Origin: Novosphingobium sp.
Lineage (GTDB): Bacteria; Pseudomonadota; Alphaproteobacteria; Sphingomonadales; Sphingomonadaceae
DNA length: 64,000 bases
Reading direction: 5' to 3'
Assembly: GCF_024642085.1 (NCBI RefSeq)
Contig: NZ_JAHEBV010000008.1
Location: 41,971 to 105,970, forward strand
The notes below the pieces were generated by a model. The model was not told the origin of the DNA, ran no database searches, and saw only the letters and a list, made by a program, of their open reading frames with translations. Position 1 is the first letter of the stretch. Each line of letters opens with the position of its first letter. Shown one piece after another: positions 9,505-17,982 of the stretch. Position numbers and translations under genes: made by a program.

Positions 9505-9520
9505 TGAATCACGCCTCATT

Positions 9521-9545
9521 GAGCAATTTGCATCACAGATTGCTC
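9521..9545. promoter_or_regulatory. Inverted repeat upstream of the LacI gene
   Basis: GAGCAAT and ATTGCTC, 7-bp arms separated by 11 nt, 17 bp before the LacI start codon. The half-site GCAAT/ATTGC also forms operator 1 at 7075, with different spacing. Possible autoregulatory operator. Confidence 0.4.
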
Positions 9546-10142
9546 CGGAACCCTGGTCTGAGCAACAGACTTCATGAATGAAAGGTCACTTGAGGAACTT
9601 GCGGGCGAGCAAATTTCGGCGTTGATTGCAAGATCACCAATCCTCCACAATTCGGCAAAAGGACGCGCGCCGCGAACCAACATCGAATCCCGACAGGCAA
9701 AGTCGTCCAACATTTCAGCCATGGGGCTGAATTGTCTATCTGTTTGTTCCCGCAAACTGAGCGGACGGTTAGCTCCTCATCGAGGCGTTCTGTAAGCTGC
9801 CGCTCAATCATCGTAGCCCACACGTCGGCAATTGGGCCGATTGCTGACTTGCGGGTTTCGGTCAGCTTTGAAGAGGTAGCCGCCGTTTCTGGAGCGCGGC
9901 TAATGGCAATACTGGCCCCGGAATTCGTCGGTTTCGAACTCAGGAGCAGTTGGCACCAGCCAACTAGGGCATTGGAGCTCAAAATATGGTCGAGCGCCGG
10001 CTGCCATGTGGTCGTGCAAATTCTGTACTACCACGGCAAAGGATGCCAACGTGCTTGGTCTCGACAATAGCGGCATTTCACTGATGTTCGGACGCGGATG
10101 CCTCAGTCAACCGTTACAAGCGAAATATGAACGGAGAAGAGG
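9546..10142. other. Gene-poor stretch without a supported gene
   Basis: About 600 bp between the LacI gene and the GH63-like gene. Short open frames exist on both strands, but none has family motifs, a good ribosome-binding site or plausible composition. A GGAG-type ribosome-binding site for the next gene is at its right end. The middle may be decayed DNA; no ends of a mobile element were seen. Confidence 0.5.
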
Positions 10143-11501
10143 TTGGATCATCTATCCCGGCGGCGCTTGCTTGGTGCCGGAACCGTTGGACTTGCCGCCG
10201 CGGCGACTTTGTCGGCAACCAGGGTTCATGCGGCACAAGCCCCGGTGTGGGATCGGGCCCACCGCCGTGCGCAGGCTCAGCCTATTGTCGACTACCTTGC
10301 TGCAAACGGAGCGAAGTTGCTGCGTGAACCACAGGGCGCAATCGCACTGCCGAGCATCTCGCCCAGCCTGCCGGGCAAAGAATACAGTGCGCAGCTGTGG
10401 GATTGGGACACCCTTTGGACGAGTACCGCCTTGTTCAAGCTGGCCGACTTCATGGCTGATCCCGCGTTCAGCGCCCGGCTGACCCGTCATGTCGAGGGCA
10501 GCCTGCTGACATTCTTCCAGCATCAGAGGCGTGAGGGGAGGATTCCGCTTGTCATCAATCCGGTGATGCCTCCCGATGGCGGCCTCAGGATGGACGCGCC
10601 CAACCATCAGAATCAGGCCAAGCCGGTGTTCGGGCAACTCGCACTGCTGCTTGCCGATCGCACTGGCAGCGCCGAATTCCTGCGTCCGCACTTCGAACCG
10701 CTGCTGCGATTTTACGAGAGCTGGTATCTGGGCAACATGTCGAAGCCTGGGCTGTTCGTCTGGGGAGACGATGTCTGTATCGGTAACGACAACGATCCGA
10801 CCACTTATGGACGTCCCTACTTCTCATCCGCAAACTTGCTGCTCAATTGCCTCTTCTACCAAGATCTGGGTGCCGCGTTGACGCTTGCGCAGCGGCTCGG
10901 ACGGCCCGCAGCGGAACAGGCATCGCTCGCCGCGCGGCGTCAGGCCCTCGGCGATGCTATTCAGCGGCATTGCTGGGACGAGCGCGACGCGTTCTACTAC
11001 ACAGCCGACGTGCAAGTCGTTGACCGGCGGTCCGAACTGCTTCCGGGAATTCCGCAGGGCATGGCGACGAGCTGGCAGGTTCTGCCTTTGCGTATCCAGA
11101 CCTTTACCGGGTTTTTGCCGCTTTGGTGTGGGCTGGCAAGCCCGGCGCAGGCTGCGCGACTGCTGGAACGCAACTGGTTTGCCGACGACCGTTTGCGCGG
11201 CGCATGGGGTGTGCGCTCGCTCGGGCGGCAGGAGCCGATGTATTCGATGGTGGCCAGCGGCAACCCAAGCAACTGGCTCGGGCCAGTGTGGATCATTGCC
11301 AATTATTTCGTCTGGAAGGGGCTGGTCGCTTACGGTCAGACACAGGCTGCCGATGCGCTGGCCAGTGATACGGTCCGATTGCTGGTCAAGAGCCTTGCGG
11401 AAACCGGAAGTCTCAACGAATATTACCACCCGGACACAGGCGCGGCGCTTAGCCATCCCGGTTTTATGGACTGGGACATGCTGGTGCTGGAAATGATCTG
11501 A
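10143..11501 (+). CDS. Tat-exported GH63/GH37-like glycosidase
   Basis: 452-aa glycosidase of the trehalase/GH63 (alpha/alpha)6 barrel group. The N terminus carries a twin-arginine signal (SRRRLLGAG) with cleavage near VHA. Fold markers are QLWDWDTLW near residue 85, the candidate acid region WGDDVCIGNDNDP near 205, and NEYYHPDTG near 425, whose Glu is the likely base. Translation starts at TTG, directly after GGAGAAGAGG; no in-frame ATG fits. It probably splits an alpha-linked disaccharide or glucosyl compound in the periplasm, complementing the GH13 enzyme of the same locus. Exact substrate unknown. Confidence 0.8.
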   Translation: MDHLSRRRLLGAGTVGLAAAATLSATRVHAAQAPVWDRAHRRAQAQPIVDYLAANGAKLLREPQGAIALPSISPSLPGKEYSAQLWDWDTLWTSTALFKLADFMADPAFSARLTRHVEGSLLTFFQHQRREGRIPLVINPVMPPDGGLRMDAPNHQNQAKPVFGQLALLLADRTGSAEFLRPHFEPLLRFYESWYLGNMSKPGLFVWGDDVCIGNDNDPTTYGRPYFSSANLLLNCLFYQDLGAALTLAQRLGRPAAEQASLAARRQALGDAIQRHCWDERDAFYYTADVQVVDRRSELLPGIPQGMATSWQVLPLRIQTFTGFLPLWCGLASPAQAARLLERNWFADDRLRGAWGVRSLGRQEPMYSMVASGNPSNWLGPVWIIANYFVWKGLVAYGQTQAADALASDTVRLLVKSLAETGSLNEYYHPDTGAALSHPGFMDWDMLVLEMI

Positions 11502-11760
11502 CGGACAGTCTGGCGAAAGCGGACGCTAAGCGCCTGCTGTTTAATGGCGTGAGTTGGTCGGCAGCTGCCGCCGGGCGCTGACGCATCCGGATGACTGCTT
11601 ATCCCCATTTACGAATTATAAGTTGACCTTCCGGACAGTCCCAAAGCCGGTCGACCGGTCCCTTGCAAAGGCCCGATGAACGAAGGCAGCTTCTAGAGAG
11701 CGATGCTGGTCCGCCAAACGGCCGCTATGTTGGCAGTAGTGCTCGCAAGCAAGCTGGTGC

Positions 11761-11790
11761 TTGCAATTTGCTATTGTTGCAGTGCACAAT
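11761..11790 (+). promoter_or_regulatory. Candidate nasT promoter
   Basis: TTGCAA (11761) and CACAAT (11785) are 18 bp apart and resemble -35/-10 boxes. They would put the transcript start close to the nasT ATG at 11797, giving a leaderless or nearly leaderless message, consistent with the lack of a ribosome-binding site. The core TGCAGTGCA at 11778-11786 recurs before the nrtA and nirB leaders. Confidence 0.4.
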
Positions 11791-11796
11791 CAGGCG

Positions 11797-12378
11797 ATGC
11801 GGATTGCGATCGTCGATGAAAGCGCCACGCGCGCTGCGGTGATCCGCGAGGGGCTGGCGGCGGCCGACGATTGCGAGCTGTTTGTCATTACAGAACGGCG
11901 TGGGCTGGTCGCGCAGATCAGCGAAATTGCACCCGACATCGTGTTGATCGACCTTGGCAATCCGTCGCGCGATGTGCTGGAGGAATTTTTCGCCGTCAGC
12001 CGGGCTTTGGCCAAGCCCATTGCCATGTTCGTCGACGAATCGGACGATGAGGCCACCGCCGCGTCGGTCGATGCCGGGGTCTCGGCCTATGTCGTCGATG
12101 GCCTCGCGGCTCACCGGATCCGGCCACTACTAGATCTTGCGGTGCGCCGGTTCCACGCCTTTGCCCGGCTGCAATCCGATCTGGCCGAAGCGCGCGGGGC
12201 GCTGGCTGAGCGCCAGACCGTCGACAAGGCCAAACGCATCCTGATGGACAGCCGCGGCCTGCCCGAACCGGCCGCTTACAAAGAAATGCGCGACGCCGCG
12301 ATGAAGCAGGGGCGGCGGATCGCCGATATTGCCGAAGCCATTGTCACGGCCCACAACTTGCTTGGAGGAGGCCGATGA
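11797..12378 (+). CDS. nasT: ANTAR-domain antiterminator NasT
   Basis: 193-aa nitrate/nitrite-responsive RNA-binding regulator. A receiver-like domain (residues 1-115, Asp in LIDLG) precedes a C-terminal ANTAR domain (LAERQTVDKAKRILMDSRG), which binds paired hairpins in nascent RNA and prevents termination. The start MRIAIVDES matches the family; an upstream TTG frame would add residues that do not. Its stop overlaps the nasS start by 4 bp (ATGA). In known NasST systems NasS holds NasT inactive until nitrate or nitrite binds. Likely targets are the two leader RNAs at 13630-13772 and 19300-19433. Confidence 0.92.
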   Translation: MRIAIVDESATRAAVIREGLAAADDCELFVITERRGLVAQISEIAPDIVLIDLGNPSRDVLEEFFAVSRALAKPIAMFVDESDDEATAASVDAGVSAYVVDGLAAHRIRPLLDLAVRRFHAFARLQSDLAEARGALAERQTVDKAKRILMDSRGLPEPAAYKEMRDAAMKQGRRIADIAEAIVTAHNLLGGGR

Positions 12379-13583
12379 GCGCCGAACTCACCATTGGTTT
12401 TCTGCCGCTAGTCGATGCCTGTCTGCCGATTCTGGCCCGGGAACACGGATTCGCCGAGGAGGAAGGCCTGTCGTTGCGGCTGGTCAAGGATATGAGCTGG
12501 GCGACGGTACTTGACCGGCTGCTCTATGGCCACAGCGACGCTGCGCACATGGTTGCGCCGCTGGCGATTGCGACCACGCTGGGGCGCGGCCGACCAGCTC
12601 AGCCGTTGTCCGTTCCGTTCGTGCTGGGGCTTAACGGCAATGCGATTACCATGACGCCAGACTTGGCGGCAAAGGTCCACGCGAAAGGGCACTTGGGCGA
12701 TCCGACCGAGGTTGGTGCAGCGTTGCGGACTGTTGCCGCGGAACGCCGCGAAGCCGGACGCCCGCTGCGTTTTGGCGTGGTCCATCGCTATTCGAGCCAC
12801 AACTATATGCTGCGTTACTGGCTGGCGGCTTGCGGCGTGCGGCCTGACAGCGATGTCGAAATTACCACCGTCGCCCCGCCGTTCTGCGCCGACGCGCTCG
12901 AAGCTGGCGAGGTCGACGCGATCTGTGTGGGCGAGCCATGGAACTCTGTCGCAGTGGAGCGCGGAGTGGGCGAGATCGTGCTGGTCACCGCACAAATCTG
13001 GCGGCGCGGCGTGGAAAAGGTGCTGGCCCTGCGCGAATCCGTGCTGGAAGACCGGCGCGGCCACGTTGAAAGCCTGGTCCGCGCACTGCGCAAGGCTGGG
13101 CAGCATTTCGTTGATCCGGAACATTGGGACGCAAATGCTGCGATTCTGGCCCGGCCTGAATACCTCGACGGCAATGCCGATCTGATCAAGCATGCGATTT
13201 CCGATCGCCTGCTGCTCACGCGCGGGGGCGAACTTGTCCACTATCCCGATTTCATGTTCCAGTACCGCGAGGCGGCGAACTTTCCGTGGGTCAGTCAGGC
13301 TGAGTGGCTCTATACCCAGATGGTTCGGTGGGACGGGATGGCATTTGACCCGCTCGCAGCTGCAAAAGCGGCCCTCACCTTTCGCCCGGATGTCTACCGC
13401 AGTGCACTAAAGGGAACCGGTGAGCCGCTTCCAGGGGCCAATTCGAAGGTCGAAGGAAGTGTGTCAGGACCTCTTGCTGTGGGCACCCAGCAGGGCAATA
13501 TGACATTGACTAGTGACGGTTTTTTCGACGGCGGCAGATTCGATCCGGATGACTTGGCAGGATACCTGGCCAAGCGCCCCTGA
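12375..13583 (+). CDS. nasS: Nitrate/nitrite sensor NasS (NrtA-like)
   Basis: 402-aa protein of the NrtA/CmpA solute-binding family but without a signal peptide, so it is cytoplasmic, as known NasS proteins are. It shares with the downstream NrtA the segments FVLGLNGNAITM, YSSHNYMLRYWLA and VGEPWNSVAV, which line the anion site in the family. It couples nitrate/nitrite level to NasT activity by direct binding. It overlaps nasT by 4 bp, consistent with stoichiometric co-expression. Confidence 0.9.
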   Translation: MSAELTIGFLPLVDACLPILAREHGFAEEEGLSLRLVKDMSWATVLDRLLYGHSDAAHMVAPLAIATTLGRGRPAQPLSVPFVLGLNGNAITMTPDLAAKVHAKGHLGDPTEVGAALRTVAAERREAGRPLRFGVVHRYSSHNYMLRYWLAACGVRPDSDVEITTVAPPFCADALEAGEVDAICVGEPWNSVAVERGVGEIVLVTAQIWRRGVEKVLALRESVLEDRRGHVESLVRALRKAGQHFVDPEHWDANAAILARPEYLDGNADLIKHAISDRLLLTRGGELVHYPDFMFQYREAANFPWVSQAEWLYTQMVRWDGMAFDPLAAAKAALTFRPDVYRSALKGTGEPLPGANSKVEGSVSGPLAVGTQQGNMTLTSDGFFDGGRFDPDDLAGYLAKRP

Positions 13584-13598
13584 GGAAAAAATCATGCT
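13583..13598 (+). promoter_or_regulatory. Candidate sigma-54 promoter of the nrt operon
   Basis: GG at 13584-13585 and GC at 13596-13597 are separated by exactly 10 bp, with an A-rich spacer, as in -24/-12 promoters. A start near 13609 would precede the leader hairpins by about 21 nt. The -24 box is not the full TGGCAC. The same arrangement is seen before nirB. Confidence 0.4.
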
Positions 13599-13629
13599 GC
13601 AGTGCAAAAAGAGCTTTACGCGCGCGCCC

Positions 13630-13772
13630 CGAATCGCTTAGTTTCGATTCGAGCAGAGGCGGAAGCGGTCCAGCGTGGGGCCGCATCTTTCCACTCTGCC
13701 GCACACAGACATTGCGTGGCAACGGAGCCGCCCGATCTGATCCTTTTTGGGGTCAAGTCGAGGCGGCTTTTT
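13630..13772 (+). ncRNA. NasT-responsive leader of nrtA: two hairpins and a terminator
   Basis: Hairpin P1 is CGAATCG (13630) paired with CGATTCG (13645). Hairpin P2 is GCGGTCC (13665) paired with GGGCCGC (13678) around the hexaloop AGCGTG, with A at position 1 and G at position 4, the pattern required by ANTAR proteins. Next comes an intrinsic terminator: GCCGCC (13727) paired with GGCGGC (13762), an inner TGATCC/GGGTCA stem, then five T. It ends 34 bp before nrtA. Without NasT the transcript should stop here. Confidence 0.75.
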
Positions 13773-13806
13773 CGTGTTGTTCGCGCACCGGAACAGGGAT
13801 CACGCG

Positions 13807-15216
13807 ATGAAGACTGCTGGCAAATTTGGGTTCGACAAGCGTTCGATTTTGGCCGCCCTGCTGCTGGGCTCGGCACTGTCTGGTTGCAGCAAAAGCAGCG
13901 CCCCGCCCGAAGGCGGTGACATCGCCAAGGTCGCGGCGGCCAAGGGGATTGAAAAGTCCGCGCTAAAGCTGGGTTTCATCAAACTTACCGATATGGCCCC
14001 GCTGGCTGTCGCTAAGGAAAAGGGCTTCTTTGCCGAAGAAGGCCTCAACGTCACGCTGGAGCCGCAGGCCAACTGGAAGGTGCTGCTGGACGGCGTTGCC
14101 GGTGGGCAGCTTGATGGCGCGCACATGCTGGCCGGCCAGCCGATCGCCGCCGCCGCTGGGATCGGCGCGAAGGTCAAGCTGGTCGCGCCGCTCAGCCTCG
14201 ATCTCAACGGCAATGCGATTACGGTCTCAAACAAGGTCTGGGACAAGATCGCGCCCGGCCTGCCCAAGGGCGCGGACGGCAAGCCGGTGCACCCGATTGC
14301 CGCTTCTGCGCTGAAGCCCGCGATGGCAGCAGGGCCGCTCAAGTTCGGGATGGTCTTCCCGTTCAGCCCGCACAATTACGAGCTACGCTATTGGCTGGCA
14401 GCAGGCGGGATTACGCCGGGTTATTACTTGCCGGGGGATCTGGCTGGCACCACCGGTGCGCAGGTGCAGATCTCGGTAACGCCGCCGCCGCAGATGCCCG
14501 CCACGCTGGAGGCCGGAACGATTGACGGCTATTCGGTGGGTGAGCCGTGGAACCAGGCCGCGGTGAAGAAGAAGATCGGCTCACCTGTAATCACCGACGC
14601 AGAAATCTTCCCGGACAATCCCGAAAAGGTTTTCGGGATGACCGATGCCTTTGCTGTCGCCAACCCCAAGACGGTTCAGGCACTGTTGCGGGCGCTGATC
14701 AAGGCGCAGCAATGGCTCGATGCCGATGGCGGCAAAAACCGGGCCGAGGCGGTCAAGATCCTGGCGCTGCCCAAATATGTAGGTGCCGATGCAGAAGTTA
14801 TCTCGGCCTCGATGACCGGCAAGTTCACCTTCGCCCAGGGTGACACCCGCGATGCCCCGGGCTTCAACATATTTTTCGGTAAGTTTGCAGGCTACCCCTA
14901 CTATTCCGACGCGATCTGGAATCTGACTCAAATGCGCCGCTGGGGCCAGATCGCCAGCGACAAGCCCGACCAGTGGTATTTCGACACGGCCAAAGCGGTC
15001 TACCGCCCGGATCTCTACATGACCGCGGCCAAGAGTCTGGTAAGCGACGGCGCGATCCCGGCTGCAGCCGTGCCCGAAACGGATGGCTTCAAAGCGCCCC
15101 AGTCCGGCTTTATCGACGGCATAACCTATGATGGCAAACAGCCCAACGCATACCTCGCCAAGTTCCCGATCGGGCTGAAGGCTGGGCAGTCGGTTTCCCC
15201 AGCCGGCGTAAAGTGA
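13807..15216 (+). CDS. nrtA: Nitrate ABC transporter substrate-binding lipoprotein NrtA
   Basis: 469-aa periplasmic nitrate/nitrite-binding protein. The N-terminal signal ends in a lipobox (ALSGC, Cys about residue 24), so it is anchored as a lipoprotein. NrtA-family segments include LSLDLNGNAITV, FPFSPHNYELRYWLA and SVGEPWNQAAV, closely parallel to NasS. The start is the ATG that begins the signal peptide, after an AGGGA-type ribosome-binding site; a longer frame would run into the terminator. First gene of nrtA-nrtB-nrtCD-porin. Confidence 0.93.
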   Translation: MKTAGKFGFDKRSILAALLLGSALSGCSKSSAPPEGGDIAKVAAAKGIEKSALKLGFIKLTDMAPLAVAKEKGFFAEEGLNVTLEPQANWKVLLDGVAGGQLDGAHMLAGQPIAAAAGIGAKVKLVAPLSLDLNGNAITVSNKVWDKIAPGLPKGADGKPVHPIAASALKPAMAAGPLKFGMVFPFSPHNYELRYWLAAGGITPGYYLPGDLAGTTGAQVQISVTPPPQMPATLEAGTIDGYSVGEPWNQAAVKKKIGSPVITDAEIFPDNPEKVFGMTDAFAVANPKTVQALLRALIKAQQWLDADGGKNRAEAVKILALPKYVGADAEVISASMTGKFTFAQGDTRDAPGFNIFFGKFAGYPYYSDAIWNLTQMRRWGQIASDKPDQWYFDTAKAVYRPDLYMTAAKSLVSDGAIPAAAVPETDGFKAPQSGFIDGITYDGKQPNAYLAKFPIGLKAGQSVSPAGVK

Positions 15217-15229
15217 GGACGTGTTCGAT

Positions 15230-16237
15230 ATGAATGCCGCACCGACCAGAAAAGTTGATTTCGCGATGGACCACGAAGTCGGTCCGCCTGCTGACGTGGC
15301 GGCCCGGTCCGGGCAGGAGGAGCCGTCCAAACCGGCGCGACGCCTCCTGCCCGCCGGGTTAGAGCTTCCTCCAGCGCGCGCCATATTCGATGCAATGTGG
15401 CCGCCGCTAGCTGGTATCGCGGCCTTCCTCTTGTTGTGGGCAATTCTGGCCCCGTTGGTGAAGACGTCGCTGGGTACGCTGCCCGGCCCGAGTGACGTAT
15501 GGCAGGCTTTCCTTGCTCTGATGAGCGAATATTCGGTCGCCCGCGCCGAAGCGGCAGCGGCTGTTGCTGCGGGGTCGAGCTATGCCGGCCCGCCGACTTT
15601 CATCGATCAGATCTTCACCTCGCTTGAAACAGTGGCACTGGGCTTTGTGCTCGCAACGCTGGTGGCGGTGCCGGTCGGACTGGTTGCAGGCATGTCAAAG
15701 CGGATCAATGCAGCGATCAACCCGCTGATCCAGGTGATGCGCCCGGTTAGCCCGCTGGCCTGGCTGCCGATTGTGACGATGGTGGTGTCCGCCTCAATCA
15801 GCGGCGATGACGGGATGCTGCCCAAAAGCTTCGTGATCTCTGCGGTGGTGGTGATGCTGTGTTCGCTGTGGCCAACGCTGATCAACACGGCGGTTGGCAC
15901 CGCTTCGATCGACAAGGATTTGCTCAATGTCGGACGGGTGCTGCGGCTGGGCTGGTTTGCCAAGCTTCGGAGGCTCGTCCTGCCCAGTTCGCTGCCGTAC
16001 ATCTTCACGGGTATGCGGCTCTCGCTGGGCACCGGCTGGATGGTGCTGATCGCGGCGGAAATGCTGGCGCAGAACCCCGGGCTGGGCAAATTCGTCTGGG
16101 ACGAGTTCCAGAACGGTAACGAGAAGTCGCTGGCGCGGATCATGGTCGCGGTGGTGGTGATCGGCCTGATCGGCTTCCTGCTCGACCGGGTGATGATGGC
16201 GATGCAAGCCTTCGTCAGCCGCAACCATACGGTGTGA
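15230..16237 (+). CDS. nrtB: Nitrate ABC transporter permease NrtB
   Basis: 335-aa inner-membrane permease of the nitrate/sulfonate/taurine importer group. About 60 polar N-terminal residues are followed by six or so hydrophobic helices. The ATP-binding-protein contact loop is seen around DKDLLNVGRVLRLGWFAKLRR. A GTG at 15221 is an alternative start, but the GAGG ribosome-binding site is too close to it. Its TGA lies 3 bp before the next ATG. Confidence 0.9.
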   Translation: MNAAPTRKVDFAMDHEVGPPADVAARSGQEEPSKPARRLLPAGLELPPARAIFDAMWPPLAGIAAFLLLWAILAPLVKTSLGTLPGPSDVWQAFLALMSEYSVARAEAAAAVAAGSSYAGPPTFIDQIFTSLETVALGFVLATLVAVPVGLVAGMSKRINAAINPLIQVMRPVSPLAWLPIVTMVVSASISGDDGMLPKSFVISAVVVMLCSLWPTLINTAVGTASIDKDLLNVGRVLRLGWFAKLRRLVLPSSLPYIFTGMRLSLGTGWMVLIAAEMLAQNPGLGKFVWDEFQNGNEKSLARIMVAVVVIGLIGFLLDRVMMAMQAFVSRNHTV

Positions 16238-16239
16238 TC

Positions 16240-17925
16240 ATGGCCCAGAACCCGATCCTGACTCTGTCAAACGTCACCAAGAACTATACCAGCAAGAGCG
16301 GCGGCGTCAGCGAAGTGCTTGGCGGAATCGACCTGGCGGTGGAGGAAGGCGAATTCATCGCGATCCTCGGCTTTTCGGGCGCTGGCAAATCGACGCTGAT
16401 CTCGGCGATTGCCGGACTGGTTGATCCTGATGGCGGGGAAATCCGCCTGAAAGGTCAGCCGGTCAAGGGCCCGGACAAGGACCGCGGGCTGGTGTTCCAA
16501 TCCTATTCGCTGTTCCCCTGGCTGACCGTCGAGCAGAACGTCAGCCTGGCGGTCGACGCGGTGCACAAGGACCGCAGCAAGGAACAGCGGGACACGTTGG
16601 TTCGTCAGAAGGTTGAGCTGGTCGGGCTAGGCCATGCCCTGGACCGCAAGCCAGCGCAACTTTCCGGCGGCATGCGCCAGCGCGTGGCAGTGGCGCGGGC
16701 GCTGGCGATGGAGCCGGAAATCCTGCTGCTCGACGAGCCGCTGTCGGCGCTCGATGCGCTGACCCGCGCCAAGCTTCAGGACGAGATCGAGCGGATCCGG
16801 GCCCACGAAGGGCGCACGATCATCTTGGTTACCAACGATGTCGATGAAGCGCTGCTGCTGGCAGACCGGATTGCGGTACTGACCCCGGCACCAGCGGCAA
16901 AAATCGGGCGGCTGTTCGATGTCGGCATTGCCCGCCCACGCGACCGTGAGGCCGTCAATGAAGACCGCGCCTATCAGGCTCTGCGGGCCGAGATTGTCGG
17001 CTATCTGGGCTCGCTGGTGGCGGGACAACAGCGCAGTGCCGCGGAATATGCCGCGCTGCCCAATGTCACCCCGCTGGATCTGGCGCCCCCGCCGCAAGCC
17101 TACCGCGATGCGGCCAAAGGTGGCCCGGCGCGGCGCTACATGGAGTTCTATCGGCTCGGCAAAGTCTACCCCACTCCCAAAGGGCCGCTGACCGTGGTCG
17201 AGGACTTTAACCTGCTGATGGACAAGGGCGAGTTCATCTCGTTGATTGGCCATTCGGGCTGCGGCAAATCGACCGTGCTGACCATGGCGGCCGGGCTCAA
17301 CGCGATCAGCAAGGGCTCGGTCGTGCTCGACAACCGTGAGATCGATGTGGCCGGGCCCGACAAGGCGGTGGTGTTTCAGGCCCCCAGCCTGATGCCGTGG
17401 CTGACCGCGCGGCAGAACGTCGCGCTGGGGGTTGAACGGGTCTATCCGCACGCGGCCAAGGCCGAGCGCCGCGAAATCGTCGACTATTACCTTGACCGGG
17501 TCGGGCTGGCCGATGCCAAGGACAAGCTCGCCGCCGAGATGTCCAACGGCATGCGCCAGCGCGTCGGGATCGCCCGTGCCTTTGCGCTCTCTCCGCGGTT
17601 GTTGCTGCTCGACGAGCCCTTCGGGATGCTCGACAGCCTGACTCGCTGGGATCTGCAGGACGTGCTGGTGGAAGTTTGGAACCGCACCAAGGTTACCGCG
17701 GTGATGGTCACCCATGACGTTGATGAAGCGATCCTGCTGGCCGACCGCGTGGTGATGATGACCAACGGACCCAATGCCACGATCGGCAAGATCCTCAAAG
17801 TCGATCTGCCGCGCCCGCGCGACCGCAAGCAGCTGCTCCAGCATCCGCAATTCTACGCTTACCGCCATGAGGTGCTGCACTTCCTGGCCGAATATGATCA
17901 CGGACCGACCGCGGCAGCGGCGTAA
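16240..17925 (+). CDS. Fused double ATPase of the nitrate transporter (NrtC/NrtD-like)
   Basis: 561-aa protein with two complete ABC ATPase domains in tandem. Domain 1 has Walker A GFSGAGKS (about residues 44-51), signature LSGGMRQR and Walker B ILLLDEP. Domain 2 has Walker A GHSGCGKS (about 337-344), signature MSNGMRQR and Walker B LLLLDEP. The second signature is degenerate (SNG instead of SGG), so the two nucleotide sites may differ in activity. One polypeptide would replace the usual NrtC-NrtD pair. There is no NrtA-like regulatory domain as in cyanobacterial NrtC. The ATG is preferred; an overlapping GTG at 16234 is possible. Confidence 0.9.
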   Translation: MAQNPILTLSNVTKNYTSKSGGVSEVLGGIDLAVEEGEFIAILGFSGAGKSTLISAIAGLVDPDGGEIRLKGQPVKGPDKDRGLVFQSYSLFPWLTVEQNVSLAVDAVHKDRSKEQRDTLVRQKVELVGLGHALDRKPAQLSGGMRQRVAVARALAMEPEILLLDEPLSALDALTRAKLQDEIERIRAHEGRTIILVTNDVDEALLLADRIAVLTPAPAAKIGRLFDVGIARPRDREAVNEDRAYQALRAEIVGYLGSLVAGQQRSAAEYAALPNVTPLDLAPPPQAYRDAAKGGPARRYMEFYRLGKVYPTPKGPLTVVEDFNLLMDKGEFISLIGHSGCGKSTVLTMAAGLNAISKGSVVLDNREIDVAGPDKAVVFQAPSLMPWLTARQNVALGVERVYPHAAKAERREIVDYYLDRVGLADAKDKLAAEMSNGMRQRVGIARAFALSPRLLLLDEPFGMLDSLTRWDLQDVLVEVWNRTKVTAVMVTHDVDEAILLADRVVMMTNGPNATIGKILKVDLPRPRDRKQLLQHPQFYAYRHEVLHFLAEYDHGPTAAAA

Positions 17926-17982
17926 AGCAAGTTCCGGGGGGAAGATGCCTGTCGCGGCAAGGTTCGACAGGAGAAATTGACG

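Noticed and set aside
9572..9982. 136-codon minus-strand frame between the LacI and GH63-like genes
   Set aside because: No recognisable motif, no ribosome-binding site, unusual composition; treated as non-coding.
11761..11790. Sigma-54 promoter before nasT
   Set aside because: The GC of TTGTTGC has no GG at the 10-bp distance; the -24/-12 arrangement of the other two promoters is absent.
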